Translations under genes and position numbers: made by a program
The notes under the pieces: generated by a model
Seen by the model: only the letters and a program-made list of their open reading frames with translations
Told to the model about the DNA's origin: nothing
The model's database searches: none
DNA from: Methanobrevibacter sp.
GTDB taxonomy: Archaea > Methanobacteriota > Methanobacteria > Methanobacteriales > Methanobacteriaceae
Length of the DNA stretch: 64,000 nucleotides
NCBI GenBank assembly: GCA_017434525.1
Contig: JAFRFD010000004.1
Span: forward strand, 36,950 to 100,949
Direction of reading: 5' to 3'
Shown here: positions 22,713 to 32,013 of the stretch, piece after piece
How the letters are laid out: each line of letters begins with the position of its first letter
Numbering within the stretch: the first letter of the stretch is position 1

Positions 22713-23924
22713 CTATTGCTGCACTTCTAAAAATTCCGGTGTTTTAAATAAGCATGGAATTACCACTGCAACTAACATCAACGGAATCAAATTCATTGGA
22801 AATATAATCATCAACAGCAATACCACTGCAATAGGCTTTTTCAAAATGCCTGCAATGAAAGATGATGTAACAACAGACATTGAAATTATAGGATCCACAT
22901 TTAAAAGAATGCCCAATGCATAACCCATCGAAGTCCCCGAGAATATCAATGGGAAGAAATGTCCTCCTTTAAGGCCTGTTTCAATACAGACGTTTGTTAG
23001 AACTATTTTCAAGACACTTGTTAAAATTAAGACAACAAGTCCTAACTGGACCCCATTTTCCACTAAAAGATACATCTGCGTTTCTCCGGAAAACATTGTC
23101 AGTGGCAGCAAAGTTCCAATTATGCCCAGTATCAAACCACCAAGAACCCCTTTTAAGATAAAATTGTCAGTGAGGTTTTCAAATATCCTTTTGGATAATC
23201 TATGGCTAACAAAATAGACATATGAAAGCAGCATGCCCAAAATTATCAATATTATTATGCCCAGATAATTCAGATTGGACAAAGTGGCAGTGCCAATTGA
23301 ATGCAAGCCCACTTGGTTATGGGTTAAATGATTTAAGAAGATGAATATTCCAAAAGAGCTTAAAATGGCTACAAAATACAATATGTTTTTTGAGGTGTTC
23401 GGCAATTTACGTTCTTCATTTTCAATTGGCTCTACGAAACCAAACATCGGTGAAACGAATATTGTTCCCAAAGTAGCTGTAATACCTATGTGGGCCAATT
23501 CTTCAAGCTCATCATTGAATATCTTTAACTTATCACCCATCCAAGTGTATAACCCTGCAATAATGCCTGTTAACCCTGCCTCCGGCCCAATACTGGCGCC
23601 GAATATCAATGGCAATATTGAAGATACAATAGATGGAAAAATATTACTATAGGAATACCTGTTTTCTTGTTTAACTGTCTCAATTACTTGATTCAAATCT
23701 TCAGGACTATTTCCATACTTATTTTTCCACAAACCTATTATGAGCCCGCCAATCACACATACCGTAATCGTATAATACTTGAAATTTATTAAGCTAGGCA
23801 GATAGACCCACAAAAAATGAATTCCAAAGTTCATGCTCCGTATAAAACACCAAATGATTAATCCCGCAATGACGCCGATTATTATGGTATATGCTGTTAA
23901 AAGCAGGTTATTTTTTAAATCCAT
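22713..23924 (-). CDS. ClC-family chloride channel or H+/Cl- antiporter
   Basis: A 403-residue integral membrane protein with about ten hydrophobic segments, read opposite to its neighbours. It carries the ClC signature region 'G-A-S-I-G-P-E-A-G-L' around residue 110-120, where a conserved Glu follows the GP, and a later 'G-L-K-G-G-H-F-F-P' motif corresponding to the GxFxP anion-binding segment. It is shorter than E. coli ClC (about 470), with no cytosolic CBS domains. Start is ATG 23924 with GAGG upstream. Whether it is a channel or an exchanger cannot be read from the sequence alone. It interrupts an otherwise information-processing gene cluster. Confidence 0.9.
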   Translation of the reverse strand: MDLKNNLLLTAYTIIIGVIAGLIIWCFIRSMNFGIHFLWVYLPSLINFKYYTITVCVIGGLIIGLWKNKYGNSPEDLNQVIETVKQENRYSYSNIFPSIVSSILPLIFGASIGPEAGLTGIIAGLYTWMGDKLKIFNDELEELAHIGITATLGTIFVSPMFGFVEPIENEERKLPNTSKNILYFVAILSSFGIFIFLNHLTHNQVGLHSIGTATLSNLNYLGIIILIILGMLLSYVYFVSHRLSKRIFENLTDNFILKGVLGGLILGIIGTLLPLTMFSGETQMYLLVENGVQLGLVVLILTSVLKIVLTNVCIETGLKGGHFFPLIFSGTSMGYALGILLNVDPIISMSVVTSSFIAGILKKPIAVVLLLMIIFPMNLIPLMLVAVVIPCLFKTPEFLEVQQ

Positions 23925-24112
23925 CAGATATTCCTCAAAAAATTGTTAATGATTAAAATCATCTTTTAATTTAAATATTTATTTAAAACTATAATTAAAT
24001 ACTTCCAAGAAGTAGATGAAACTTCTTTCTTAAATATTATTTTTCATGAAAACATTTAAAGATTTGAAATTACAATAGATATTATTAATTCTAATTGAAA
24101 AAGGTGAAAATT

Positions 24113-24730
24113 ATGCCGGAAACAGATTATTTAAAAATACCTCAAAATAGAGTAGGGGCATTAATTGGAAGCAATGGAAAAGTCAAGAAGTCCATTGAAA
24201 ACGCAACTGGAACCATGCTGGATATTGACAGTGACGATGGCACAGTTTACATTACACCAAGAGAAGATATGGAAGACCCATTAGGCGTATGGAATGCAAA
24301 CCATATCGTTAAAGCAGTGGCCAGAGGATTCAACCCAGAAGTTGCTTTAAAATTAGTTAGTGATGACATTTATCTAGAAGTAATAAGTTTGCCGTTATAC
24401 ATTGGAAAATCAAAAAAGGCCCTTGCAAGACACAAAGGCAGAATTATTGGAAAAGACGGCAAAACACGTGAAATAATCATGGAGATGGCCGAAGTGGACA
24501 TGGCAGTCTATGGAAAAACCGTTTCATTGATTGGTGAAATGGACAACATCATGATTGCAAAAGAAGCTATTGAAATGATACTGAACGGATCCAGACACAA
24601 ATCAGTTTATGGATTTTTAGAACACAAAAAAGAAGATTTGAAACTTAAAGAATTCAAAGATTTGGTTGGAATCGAAGACGATAAAATCGAATTCAAAGAC
24701 GGTATCGAATTTGATGAAAATGACATTTAG
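24113..24730 (+). CDS. KH-domain RNA-binding protein, Dim2/Pno1-like
   Basis: A 205-residue protein from ATG 24113 (AAGGTGA upstream; an in-frame TTG at 24095 is less likely). Two KH domains are visible, the first with the loop 'G-S-N-G-K' around residue 19-23 and the second with 'I-I-G-K-D-G-K-T-R' near 107-115. The C-terminus is acidic. This is the archaeal Dim2/Pno1 (Krr1-like) protein, which binds the 3' end region of 16S rRNA during small-subunit maturation and works with Nob1 and RIO kinases. The nearby rio1 and aIF1A genes support the assignment. Confidence 0.9.
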   Translation: MPETDYLKIPQNRVGALIGSNGKVKKSIENATGTMLDIDSDDGTVYITPREDMEDPLGVWNANHIVKAVARGFNPEVALKLVSDDIYLEVISLPLYIGKSKKALARHKGRIIGKDGKTREIIMEMAEVDMAVYGKTVSLIGEMDNIMIAKEAIEMILNGSRHKSVYGFLEHKKEDLKLKEFKDLVGIEDDKIEFKDGIEFDENDI

Positions 24731-24759
24731 GAGTTGAAACTCCTAAAACACTACTTTTT

Positions 24760-24981
24760 TTAATCCGTGAATGCATACCACCAAGTCATTCGTTCAGGAA
24801 TAACAACAATACCAATTTCACCAAAAAGTTCTTTTAGCCGATAGGCATGAGAAACATAATTAGAATCATTCATTCGTTCTCGAGATTTTTTTCTATTTTC
24901 TGGAGAGATTAATTCCAGTTTATTGAAGCCATTATCCTTTACAATATGAATAGGTTCTTCATCATACTGAAAATCAGTCAT
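24760..24981 (-). CDS. Small protein of unknown function (73 aa)
   Basis: A short minus-strand gene with a strong ribosome-binding site (AAGGAGGT) six to seven bases before ATG 24981, so it is likely real. The product is charged and partly basic, with no membrane segment and a C-terminal 'T-W-W-Y-A-F-T-D' end. I do not recognise a family. It lies between the KH-protein and top6B genes, upstream of a region holding a 21-bp repeat shared with the provirus end, so it may be part of an inserted patch. Function is unknown. Confidence 0.6.
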   Translation of the reverse strand: MTDFQYDEEPIHIVKDNGFNKLELISPENRKKSRERMNDSNYVSHAYRLKELFGEIGIVVIPERMTWWYAFTD

Positions 24982-25061
24982 CAAAATACCTCCTTGTTAA
25001 TTTAGATATCATAATTAAGTAATATATTATTCAAAGCATATATAATGCCCAGTTTTAAATT

Positions 25062-25099
25062 AAAACAATTTTACACACTCAAAACAATTTTACAGACTC
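25062..25099 (+). repeat. 19-bp tandem repeat, two copies
   Basis: AAAACAATTTTACACACTC (25062-25080) is followed directly by a copy with one change (C to G) at 25081-25099, and then by a truncated third unit. It may be a protein-binding array or simple slippage; two copies are too few for a CRISPR. Confidence 0.6.
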
Positions 25100-25260
25100 A
25101 AACAACTTTTTATTTATTTTAAAAAATAAGACATTGAAACCCACTAAATCAAAATCAGAAATTTTTAACAAAAGCAAATCAATTTTAATAAAAGATTGCT
25201 ATAAAAATTATTAATAATATAGTAAAACCTTATATACTTCAATCAACATATATAGATAAC

Positions 25261-25276
25261 ATAGTATAAATACTAT
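25261..25276. promoter_or_regulatory. Perfect palindrome upstream of top6B
   Basis: ATAGTAT-AA-ATACTAT forms a perfect 16-bp palindrome containing a TATA-like core (AGTATAAATA), about 150 bp before the top6B start. It could be an operator or part of a promoter. Confidence 0.4.
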
Positions 25277-25346
25277 ATTTTTTACATGTTTTTAAATTAT
25301 TATTTTACCATATATTTAAACAAGTTAACTAGGGTAGGGTATGAAT

Positions 25347-25367
25347 ATTACTTTTCAAATGCTCTCT
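25347..25367 (+). repeat. 21-bp repeat, copy 2
   Basis: Exact direct copy of 21357-21377, ending 61 bp before the top6B start. The flanking sequences differ at both copies. See the finding on attachment sites. Confidence 0.8.
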
Positions 25368-25428
25368 CACTTCATTTAAATATATTCATTATAATAAAAT
25401 TAAACATATAATTTTAGGAGGAAAAATT

Positions 25429-27141
25429 TTGGCACAAGAAGAACAACAAATGGGACTTGATTGGGAAGAGGACTTTCAAAGATTAACCCCATCACAGTTC
25501 TTTAGAAAAAACAAGCAGATGCTTGGATTTACAGGTAAGATTCGTTCTTTGACTATTGTTTTCCACGAACTGATTACAAACAGTTTTGACGCATGTGAAG
25601 AAGCTGGAATCTTGCCGGATATCGATATCGAATTAAAGCGTGTCGACAAAGAACATTATATTTTAAGACATAAAGATAATGGACCTGGTATTCCTGAAGA
25701 TTATGTAATGCAAGTTTACTGTATGATGTTTGCAGGATCAAAATTCAGAAACATCCAATCCAGAGGACAGCAAGGTTTAGGTTGTAGTGGTTGTGTGCTC
25801 TTATCACAAATGACTACCGGTAAGCCTGCCCGCGTAATTTCATGCTATAAAGACGGCGATGAAATCAAGGGAGTTAAAATGAAATTCCAAATGGATGTTG
25901 AAAACAACCGTGGAATTTTAATGGAAAGAGAGGATTATCCTGCAGAAAGCACTGGAGTCTGCATTGAATTGCAATTTAAAGATGTTTCCTATTCCCTTGC
26001 GGAACAGGGTGCTTTCGAATACATCAGAAGAACCATGATTGGAAACCCTCATGCAAAAATTACATTCAGAGACCCAACAGGACACAAATATATCTTCAAA
26101 AGAGCAGCCGATGTCGTTCCAGTACAACCAAAAGAAGTGTTGCCTCACCCTAAAGGTGTAAGCGCTGACGACTTAATGACAATGGCGAAAAATACCGACA
26201 GCAGAAGATATAAAAGTATGATGACTTCATCAATGTCAAGGATGTCCAATAAAAGAGTGGATGAGATTGCTGAAGTGACTGGAATTGACATGAACAAACG
26301 TCCAAAAGCAATGACATTCCAAGAAGCGGAAGCTATTGTTCACTGCTTCAAGAAAATGAAATTCATGGCTCCGCCAACCGATGGACTCATACCAATTGGA
26401 TCAGAGCAAATTGAAAAGGGTATGAAACAAATTCTAAAACCTGAATTTGTAACCACAATTACAAGAAAACCTGTTACCTATGCAGGAGGTGTTTCATTCA
26501 TTATTGAAGCCGGTCTTGCATACGGTGGAGACGCAGGAAGAGTTGTTAAAGAACAAAGAAAATCAGAAATCATGAGATTTGCTAACAGAGTTCCATTAAC
26601 ATTTGATGCAGGAAGCTGTGCAATTACTGAAGCGCTTAAAAGTATTGACTGGAAACGTTATGGCCTTAGGGACATGGACAACACTCCATTAACTTTATTT
26701 GTAAACATTATTTCCACACAAGTACCTTATCTTTCAACAGGTAAACAAAGTGTTTCACCAGAACCTGAAATTGTTCACGAAATAAGACAGGCAACAATGA
26801 AATTGGCCCGTAAATTACAAAAACACTTAAGGGCTAAAAGAGCAGCTAAAGAAAAAGAAAAACGTTCAAAAGTATTTGAAGAATATGTGCCAGTGATTAT
26901 TGAAGAAGCTGCAAAACTTGGTGAAACTGGAGTTCCGGACTATCAAGACATTCTGGTAAAAGTAACCAAAAGGGCTCTTGCCGAATTGCTTGGTGAGAAA
27001 GTTGAAGAAGAAGACGAAGAAGAAGAACTTGATGCAATTATCATGGAAGAAGTTGACGAATTTGGTCGCACTGTTGAAACAGGCAACTCAACACTAGATA
27101 ATTTCATTGATGATGACGATGACGATGAACTTGAGGAGTAG
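25429..27141 (+). CDS. top6B: DNA topoisomerase VI subunit B
   Basis: A 570-residue protein starting at TTG 25429 with AGGAGGA upstream. It has the GHKL ATPase motifs: 'E-L-I-T-N-S-F-D-A' near residues 46-54, 'D-N-G-P-G-I-P' near 84-90 and 'G-Q-Q-G-L-G-C-S-G' near 110-118. A transducer domain follows. The tail (about 520-570) is extremely acidic with runs of Glu and Asp. With Top6A it forms the A2B2 enzyme that relaxes and decatenates DNA by ATP-dependent strand passage. The stop is 8 bp from the top6A start, so the two form an operon. Confidence 0.97.
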   Translation: MAQEEQQMGLDWEEDFQRLTPSQFFRKNKQMLGFTGKIRSLTIVFHELITNSFDACEEAGILPDIDIELKRVDKEHYILRHKDNGPGIPEDYVMQVYCMMFAGSKFRNIQSRGQQGLGCSGCVLLSQMTTGKPARVISCYKDGDEIKGVKMKFQMDVENNRGILMEREDYPAESTGVCIELQFKDVSYSLAEQGAFEYIRRTMIGNPHAKITFRDPTGHKYIFKRAADVVPVQPKEVLPHPKGVSADDLMTMAKNTDSRRYKSMMTSSMSRMSNKRVDEIAEVTGIDMNKRPKAMTFQEAEAIVHCFKKMKFMAPPTDGLIPIGSEQIEKGMKQILKPEFVTTITRKPVTYAGGVSFIIEAGLAYGGDAGRVVKEQRKSEIMRFANRVPLTFDAGSCAITEALKSIDWKRYGLRDMDNTPLTLFVNIISTQVPYLSTGKQSVSPEPEIVHEIRQATMKLARKLQKHLRAKRAAKEKEKRSKVFEEYVPVIIEEAAKLGETGVPDYQDILVKVTKRALAELLGEKVEEEDEEEELDAIIMEEVDEFGRTVETGNSTLDNFIDDDDDDELEE

Positions 27142-27149
27142 GTGATTAG

Positions 27150-28247
27150 ATGGATGAAGCAAAACAGAAAAAGCAATCCCACAAAGAAGAAAGAAAACAA
27201 ATAACCCTCAACCAATTAACCGGATTAGGTCAGGAAATCATTGAAGACATTGAGAAAAATAAGGTTCCTAGTATAAAAATTCCTTCAAGAGGTACGGGTA
27301 ACATTGTTTATGATGATGCTAAACGATACTATGTATTAGGCGATAGATTCGGTAGAAGATCTTTAGGAAACGTAAAACAGATTAGAAAACTGGGCCAAAT
27401 GGTTTATGTAGGTAATTTCTGTAAAGATTTGGTGGCTCGTGAAAAAACAGCTACCATCAGGGAAATGTACTATGTTTCCGAAGGTTGGGGAATCAGTTTC
27501 AAAACACAACAGGAATCCAACATTATTGGAGAGGATTTGGAAGTGAAACTTGGTGTTACCCGTGAAGATTTAGGTCTAATGCCTGAAGAAGACGGCGCCT
27601 CCGTTTACGGTGACATCACCTTATTTGATGAAACACAAATCAACGCTGCAAAAGTTGGAAAATCAGGTTATACCATCTCCCCTACCATTGACCAAGTTGA
27701 ATTCATAGATCACAATGTAGATAAAGTCCTGGCAGTGGAAACCATGGGAATGTTCCACAGGTTAGTTCAGGAAAACGCTCACAAAAGATTCAACTGTTTG
27801 ATTGTTGGGCTTAAAGGGCAAGCGGCTCGTGCAACAAGGAGATTCCTTAAAAGAGTTAATGAAGAACTTGGCCTACCAGTCTATATTTGTAACGACGGAG
27901 ACCCTTGGGGATTCCACATTGCACAGGTAATTATTTCCGGAAGTGCAAAATTAGCTCACGTTAATGAACAATTAGCTACTCCAGATGCCAAATTCATTGG
28001 AGTAACTGCATCTGACATCATCAACTATGACTTACCTACCGATAAGCTCAAAGATGTTGACGTCATGAGATTAAAAGAGCTTTCCAAAGACCCAAGGTAT
28101 AAAACTGATTTCTGGCAAACCGAAATCAAAAAAATGCTTAAAATCGGTAAGAAAGCAGAACAGCAATCTTTCTCAAAATATGGGCTTGAATATGTAGTAG
28201 ACACATATTTCCCAGCTAAATTTGAGGAAATGGAAAATCAAGCATAG
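27150..28247 (+). CDS. top6A: DNA topoisomerase VI subunit A (Spo11-like)
   Basis: A 365-residue protein. The CAP-domain segment 'T-I-R-E-M-Y-Y' places the catalytic tyrosine at residues 107-108. The toprim domain has the Glu of 'V-E-T-M-G-M-F' (about residue 197) and the acidic 'N-D-G-D-P-W-G-F' motif (about 250-256) for magnesium. It makes the double-strand break in the Top6 reaction and is the relative of eukaryotic Spo11. It is co-transcribed with top6B. Confidence 0.97.
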   Translation: MDEAKQKKQSHKEERKQITLNQLTGLGQEIIEDIEKNKVPSIKIPSRGTGNIVYDDAKRYYVLGDRFGRRSLGNVKQIRKLGQMVYVGNFCKDLVAREKTATIREMYYVSEGWGISFKTQQESNIIGEDLEVKLGVTREDLGLMPEEDGASVYGDITLFDETQINAAKVGKSGYTISPTIDQVEFIDHNVDKVLAVETMGMFHRLVQENAHKRFNCLIVGLKGQAARATRRFLKRVNEELGLPVYICNDGDPWGFHIAQVIISGSAKLAHVNEQLATPDAKFIGVTASDIINYDLPTDKLKDVDVMRLKELSKDPRYKTDFWQTEIKKMLKIGKKAEQQSFSKYGLEYVVDTYFPAKFEEMENQA

Positions 28248-28259
28248 ACTTGAATTTTT

Positions 28260-28287
28260 CCTCCTTCTTTTTTTTATTTTTTTATTA
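28260..28287 (+). terminator. T-rich terminator after top6A
   Basis: C/T-rich sequence with T-runs of eight and seven bases follows the top6A stop by about 15 bp. This is the usual form of archaeal U-rich termination. Confidence 0.5.
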
Positions 28288-28317
28288 CATCAAAACATTT
28301 ATATACTAATTTTAACA

Positions 28318-28335
28318 TATACCCCCATAGGTATA
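28318..28335. promoter_or_regulatory. Operator 1 of the copper operon
   Basis: TATACC-CCCATA-GGTATA, an inverted repeat with 6-bp arms (7 including the flanking A/T pair), ends just before the repressor gene's ribosome-binding site. It shares its geometry (TATACC, 6 nt, GGTATA) with 28640-28657, and a TATA-like stretch lies at about 28298-28305. It is probably bound by the CsoR-like protein encoded next to it. Confidence 0.7.
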
Positions 28336-28348
28336 TGAGGTGTTTATT

Positions 28349-28621
28349 ATGAAACAGTGTATGGATACTGACAACTTACATAGAAGAATCAAAAAAATCA
28401 TCGGTCAATTAAATGCAATTGATCGTATGATTGAAGAAGACATTCCCTGCGAACAAATATTAATGCAGGTTAATGCATCAAAATCAGCATTACACAAGGT
28501 TGGACACATTATTGTAGAAGGACATTTGGAACATTGTGTAAAACAAGCCATACAAGGCGAGGATGCAGATGAAGCTATAAGTGACATTTCATCAATTTTG
28601 GAATATTACTCTAGACTTTAA
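28349..28621 (+). CDS. csoR: CsoR-like copper-responsive repressor
   Basis: A 90-residue all-helical protein of the metal-sensitive repressor family (DUF156). The start is ATG 28349 with GAGGTG upstream. The copper ligands C-H-C are in place: Cys34, His59 and Cys63, the spacing of CsoR (24 and 3 residues between). Apo-protein binds operator DNA and copper binding releases it. The gene lies immediately before a P1B ATPase and an HMA chaperone, and two matching palindromes flank it, so it very probably controls both itself and the exporter. Confidence 0.92.
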   Translation: MKQCMDTDNLHRRIKKIIGQLNAIDRMIEEDIPCEQILMQVNASKSALHKVGHIIVEGHLEHCVKQAIQGEDADEAISDISSILEYYSRL

Positions 28622-28639
28622 TTTTTTTTAAAGTTACCT

Positions 28640-28657
28640 TATACCCAATAGGGTATA
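28640..28657. promoter_or_regulatory. Operator 2 of the copper operon
   Basis: TATACCC-AATA-GGGTATA, a perfect 7-bp-arm palindrome between csoR and the ATPase gene, 24 nt before its ATG. It has the same total length and outer arms as 28318-28335 and presumably gives the exporter its own copper-responsive promoter. Confidence 0.75.
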
Positions 28658-28681
28658 GTTATACATTTGAGGTGGATTAAA

Positions 28682-30544
28682 ATGAAATTTACAAGAGAAG
28701 AAAAAATCGACATCACACTTATAATTATCTCCACAATAAGTTTAATTGGTAGTTTTATTCTATCTCTCGACTATATTGCATGGATTGCAGTGGCGCTCTG
28801 CGGAGTCCCAATTGTTAAAGAATGTATTGAAGGACTAAAGGAATTTGACATCAAAGCGGATTTACTTGTTACAATGGCAATAATAGCTTCAATAATTATT
28901 GGTGAAGTGTTTGCAGCAGGTGAAATTGCAACAATCATGGCAATCGGAGGATTTTTAGAAGGATATACCGTATCCAAAACAAAAGGAAAAATTGAAGAGC
29001 TAATCAAAATCACCCCTCAAAATGCCACAAGAATTACAAACAATAAAGAAGAAACAATACCTGTTGAGAAAGTGCAAGTTGGAGACATCCTAAAAGTGCT
29101 TCCTGGAGAACGCATTCCAACCGATGGAATCATAATTGACGGCGAAACATCAATTGACCAATCAACATTAACAGGAGAATCCATTCCAGTTGATAAAACC
29201 AAAAGCGACGAAGTATTTAGTGGAACCATAAACCTTTATGGCTCATTTACCATGAAAACAACTAAAATAAGCAAAGACAGTTCTCTGCAAAAACTAATCA
29301 AATTAGTTTCATCATCAGCCCCCGAAAATACAGAGATTGTAAGAGCTGCAGACAAATGGGCCACACTGATAGTCGTAATTGCATTTACCGCAGCAATATT
29401 GACATATCTATTCACATTTGAGATAATCAGATCAGTCACAATACTTGTCGTGTTCTGTCCATGTGCATTCGTACTGGCCACTCCAACCGCAATTTCAGCA
29501 ACAATAGGCAATTTAACAAAACATGGAATACTGGTTAAGGACGGCTACTCAATTGAAGAGCTGGGCCAAATTGATGAATTGATATTTGATAAGACAGGAA
29601 CCCTAACAAACGGAACTCCAAGAGTGGTCAACGTCATCTCAAAAAACAAGGAAGAATTATTATATCTACTTGCATCCCTAGAATCAAAATCAGAACATCC
29701 CTTAGCAAAATCAATCATGAACTATTGTAAAAACATGGATTTGGCAGATGTTGATGATTTCAAAATGCATATGGGAAAGGGAGTCAGCGGAACAGTTAAC
29801 AACTCAAGAGTAATAGCTGGAAATAAAAAACTTCTTGAAAGTGAAAAAATCAAAATTAAAGACTCACACGAAAATAAAAAAGGAGAAATTGCAATATACG
29901 TTGCAAAAGACGGCGAAGTGATTGGAAAAGTGCTTCTTGCAGATACAATACGCAAAAATGCAAAACAGACTATCTGGGCGATGAAAAGCCTTAGGGTAAG
30001 AACAACATTACTTACAGGAGACAGCCAGGAGACTGGAAGATACATCGCAGATCAACTTAAAATAAGAAACGTGAAAACAAATTGCCTTCCTGAAGACAAA
30101 ACAGAATACATCAAACAAGAGCAGAACAAAGGCAACAGAGTTGCAATGATTGGGGATGGAATAAACGATGCCCCTTCCCTTAAAAAGGCAAATGTTGGAA
30201 TAGCAATGGGCAGCATTGGAAGTGAAATCTCAATTGAAGCGGCAAATATTGCACTCATTAACGACAACATTGAAGAGTTGCCGCATTTGATTGCAATTGC
30301 AAAAAGAACAATGAAAACAATAAATATAAACCTTGCCTTTTCAATGCTCTTAAACATAACTGCAATGATTTTAGCCATTTTAGGAATTTTAAACCCAATT
30401 GAAGGAGCATTAATCCATAACATAGGATCAGTGCTTGTGGTTCTTAATTCATTGACCTTATTGAAATTTGATTATACAAGAAAAAACCATCTAAACAATA
30501 AAAAATTAGGTATGAATAAAAACTTAAATAAATCAAAAGCATAA
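28682..30544 (+). CDS. copA: Copper-exporting P1B-type ATPase
   Basis: A 620-residue membrane protein from ATG 28682 (GAGGTG upstream). It carries the P-type motifs T-G-E-S (actuator), D-K-T-G-T-L-T (phosphorylation), S-E-H-P-L-A (the P1B-specific HP pair) and G-D-G-I-N-D-A-P. A transmembrane C-P-C in 'V-F-C-P-C-A-F-V-L-A' marks a soft-metal exporter. The N-terminal HMA domain typical of CopA is absent and is instead encoded separately 30 bp downstream. Neighbouring csoR and operator sequences point to Cu(I); Zn, Cd or Ag cannot be excluded from sequence alone. Confidence 0.9.
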   Translation: MKFTREEKIDITLIIISTISLIGSFILSLDYIAWIAVALCGVPIVKECIEGLKEFDIKADLLVTMAIIASIIIGEVFAAGEIATIMAIGGFLEGYTVSKTKGKIEELIKITPQNATRITNNKEETIPVEKVQVGDILKVLPGERIPTDGIIIDGETSIDQSTLTGESIPVDKTKSDEVFSGTINLYGSFTMKTTKISKDSSLQKLIKLVSSSAPENTEIVRAADKWATLIVVIAFTAAILTYLFTFEIIRSVTILVVFCPCAFVLATPTAISATIGNLTKHGILVKDGYSIEELGQIDELIFDKTGTLTNGTPRVVNVISKNKEELLYLLASLESKSEHPLAKSIMNYCKNMDLADVDDFKMHMGKGVSGTVNNSRVIAGNKKLLESEKIKIKDSHENKKGEIAIYVAKDGEVIGKVLLADTIRKNAKQTIWAMKSLRVRTTLLTGDSQETGRYIADQLKIRNVKTNCLPEDKTEYIKQEQNKGNRVAMIGDGINDAPSLKKANVGIAMGSIGSEISIEAANIALINDNIEELPHLIAIAKRTMKTININLAFSMLLNITAMILAILGILNPIEGALIHNIGSVLVVLNSLTLLKFDYTRKNHLNNKKLGMNKNLNKSKA

Positions 30545-30574
30545 TATTAACTAACGATATTAAGGTGATTTATC

Positions 30575-30778
30575 ATGGCTGAAAAGGAAATTAAAGTAGT
30601 GGGCATGCACTGCCCATCATGTGTAAAAGCTGTAGAATTATGTTTAACTGATGTTGACGGTATTGAAGAGGCTAAAGCAGATTTGGATTCTGGAATTACC
30701 ACAATTACAATGTCCGGCGACGTGAGTGATGCAGACATTAACGAAGCTGTAGAAGAAGCAGGATTCAAAGTAGAATAG
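30575..30778 (+). CDS. copZ: HMA-domain copper chaperone (CopZ-like)
   Basis: A 67-residue ferredoxin-like HMA protein with the metal site G-M-H-C-P-S-C (Cys13 and Cys16). It starts at ATG 30575 behind AAGGTGA. It delivers Cu(I) to the exporter, which lacks its own N-terminal HMA domain; the pair could therefore be a split CopA-CopZ system. It is the third gene of the csoR-copA operon. Confidence 0.93.
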   Translation: MAEKEIKVVGMHCPSCVKAVELCLTDVDGIEEAKADLDSGITTITMSGDVSDADINEAVEEAGFKVE

Positions 30779-30921
30779 AATCCTACCTCATTTTCTTTTT
30801 TTATTAAACTTTTTTAAAGGATTGAATGTAACCTTTTAATTTTGAGAAATACTACTTTTTTGAATGAATTCATATCAAAATTACATATCAAATTATAAAT
30901 AACTTAACTGACAAACCTTAA

Positions 30922-30930
30922 AGTATATAA
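30922..30930 (+). promoter_or_regulatory. TATA-like box of gap
   Basis: AGTATATAA lies 30 nt before the gap ATG, with an A-rich stretch upstream that may be the TFB-recognition element. This would give a short leader of a few bases. No other promoter is proposed for this gene. Confidence 0.4.
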
Positions 30931-30960
30931 TAAATTAATTATTATAAAAAAGGGATTAAA

Positions 30961-31977
30961 ATGAAAACTGTTGCTATTAATGGTTATGGAACCATCGGTA
31001 AAAGAGTGGCTGATGCAGTAGCCGCTCAAGATGACATGAAAGTTATTGGTGTAAGTAAAACTAGACCAAACTACGAAGCAAGAACTGCTGTTGAAGAAAA
31101 AGGCTATCCTTTATACATTGGAATTCCAGAAAGAGAGCAATTATTCAAAGATGCTGGAATTGAAATAGCCGGTACCGTTGAAGACATGATACAAGAAGCA
31201 GATGTTGTTGTTGATTGTACCCCTGGAAGTATCGGACCACAAAATCTTGAAATGTATAAAAAAGCTGGTGTAAAAGCAATTTATCAAGGTGGAGAAGACC
31301 ATGAGTTAACCGGTCTTTCATTTAATGCTTTTGGTAATTACGATGATTCTTATGGCGCAGACTACACCAGAGTAGTTTCATGTAACACTACTGGATTAAC
31401 CCGTACATTATCTACAATTGACCCAATTGCAGACATCAAAAAGGTAAGAGCAGTAATGGTTAGAAGAGGATCAGACCCATCTGAAATTAAAAAAGGTCCA
31501 ATTAACGCAATTGTTCCAAATCCTCCAAAAGTGCCTTCCCACCACGGTCCTGACGTGAAAACTGTTATGAAAGGTATTGATGTAACAACTATGGCATTGC
31601 TCGTGCCAACTACATTAATGCACCAACACAACATTATGGTTGAAATCAACAATGATGTGGAAACCGAAGAGATTATTGAAGCCTTAGAAAAACGTTCCAG
31701 AATAATTGTTGTTTCTGCAGAAGAAGGATTAGGATCAACTGCTGAATTGATGGAATATGCAAAAGAACTTGGAAGAAACAGAAATGATTTGTATGAGATT
31801 CCAGTTTGGAAAGAATCCATTAATGTTGTGGGCAATGAATTATTCTACATGCAAGCAGTGCATCAAGAATCTGACGTAATTCCGGAAAACATTGATGCTA
31901 TTCGTGCACTTTTAGAAATGGAAAGTGACAGCGAAAAGTCAATTGCAAAAACTAATAAAGCTATGGGAATATTCTAA
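30961..31977 (+). CDS. gap: Glyceraldehyde-3-phosphate dehydrogenase, archaeal type (phosphorylating)
   Basis: A 338-residue protein with an N-terminal Rossmann motif '[10 protein letters not shown]' and the catalytic cysteine Cys141 in '[10 protein letters not shown]'. The length and the 'V-V-D-C-T-P-G' segment match archaeal type II GAPDH, homotetrameric and NAD(P)-dependent. In autotrophic methanogens it works mainly in gluconeogenesis, together with the PEP synthase found at 52.8 kb. The start is ATG 30961. Confidence 0.97.
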   Translation: MKTVAINGYGTIGKRVADAVAAQDDMKVIGVSKTRPNYEARTAVEEKGYPLYIGIPEREQLFKDAGIEIAGTVEDMIQEADVVVDCTPGSIGPQNLEMYKKAGVKAIYQGGEDHELTGLSFNAFGNYDDSYGADYTRVVSCNTTGLTRTLSTIDPIADIKKVRAVMVRRGSDPSEIKKGPINAIVPNPPKVPSHHGPDVKTVMKGIDVTTMALLVPTTLMHQHNIMVEINNDVETEEIIEALEKRSRIIVVSAEEGLGSTAELMEYAKELGRNRNDLYEIPVWKESINVVGNELFYMQAVHQESDVIPENIDAIRALLEMESDSEKSIAKTNKAMGIF

Positions 31978-32013
31978 ATTCCCTCTTTTTTTACTATTTT
32001 TTAAATGATTTAA

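Larger units (their letters stand above)
24982..25428. other. AT-rich intergenic region upstream of top6B
   Basis: About 450 bp without a gene. It holds two copies of a 19-bp tandem repeat with a partial third (25062-25110), a perfect 16-bp palindrome (25261-25276), the second copy of the 21-bp repeat (25347-25367) and a TATA-like stretch near 25374-25384, about 45-55 nt before the top6B start. Confidence 0.7.

Noticed and set aside
25062..25099. Possible CRISPR or origin iterons
   Set aside because: It consists of two adjacent 19-bp copies with no spacer; no replication gene is nearby.
21357..25367. Transposon bounded by the 21-bp repeats
   Set aside because: The repeats are direct, no transposase lies between them and the interval contains conserved core genes.
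31362..31835. Long open frame on the minus strand inside gap
   Set aside because: It is antisense to a well-identified GAPDH gene with intact motifs, has no ribosome-binding site and matches no family; it is a shadow of codon usage.
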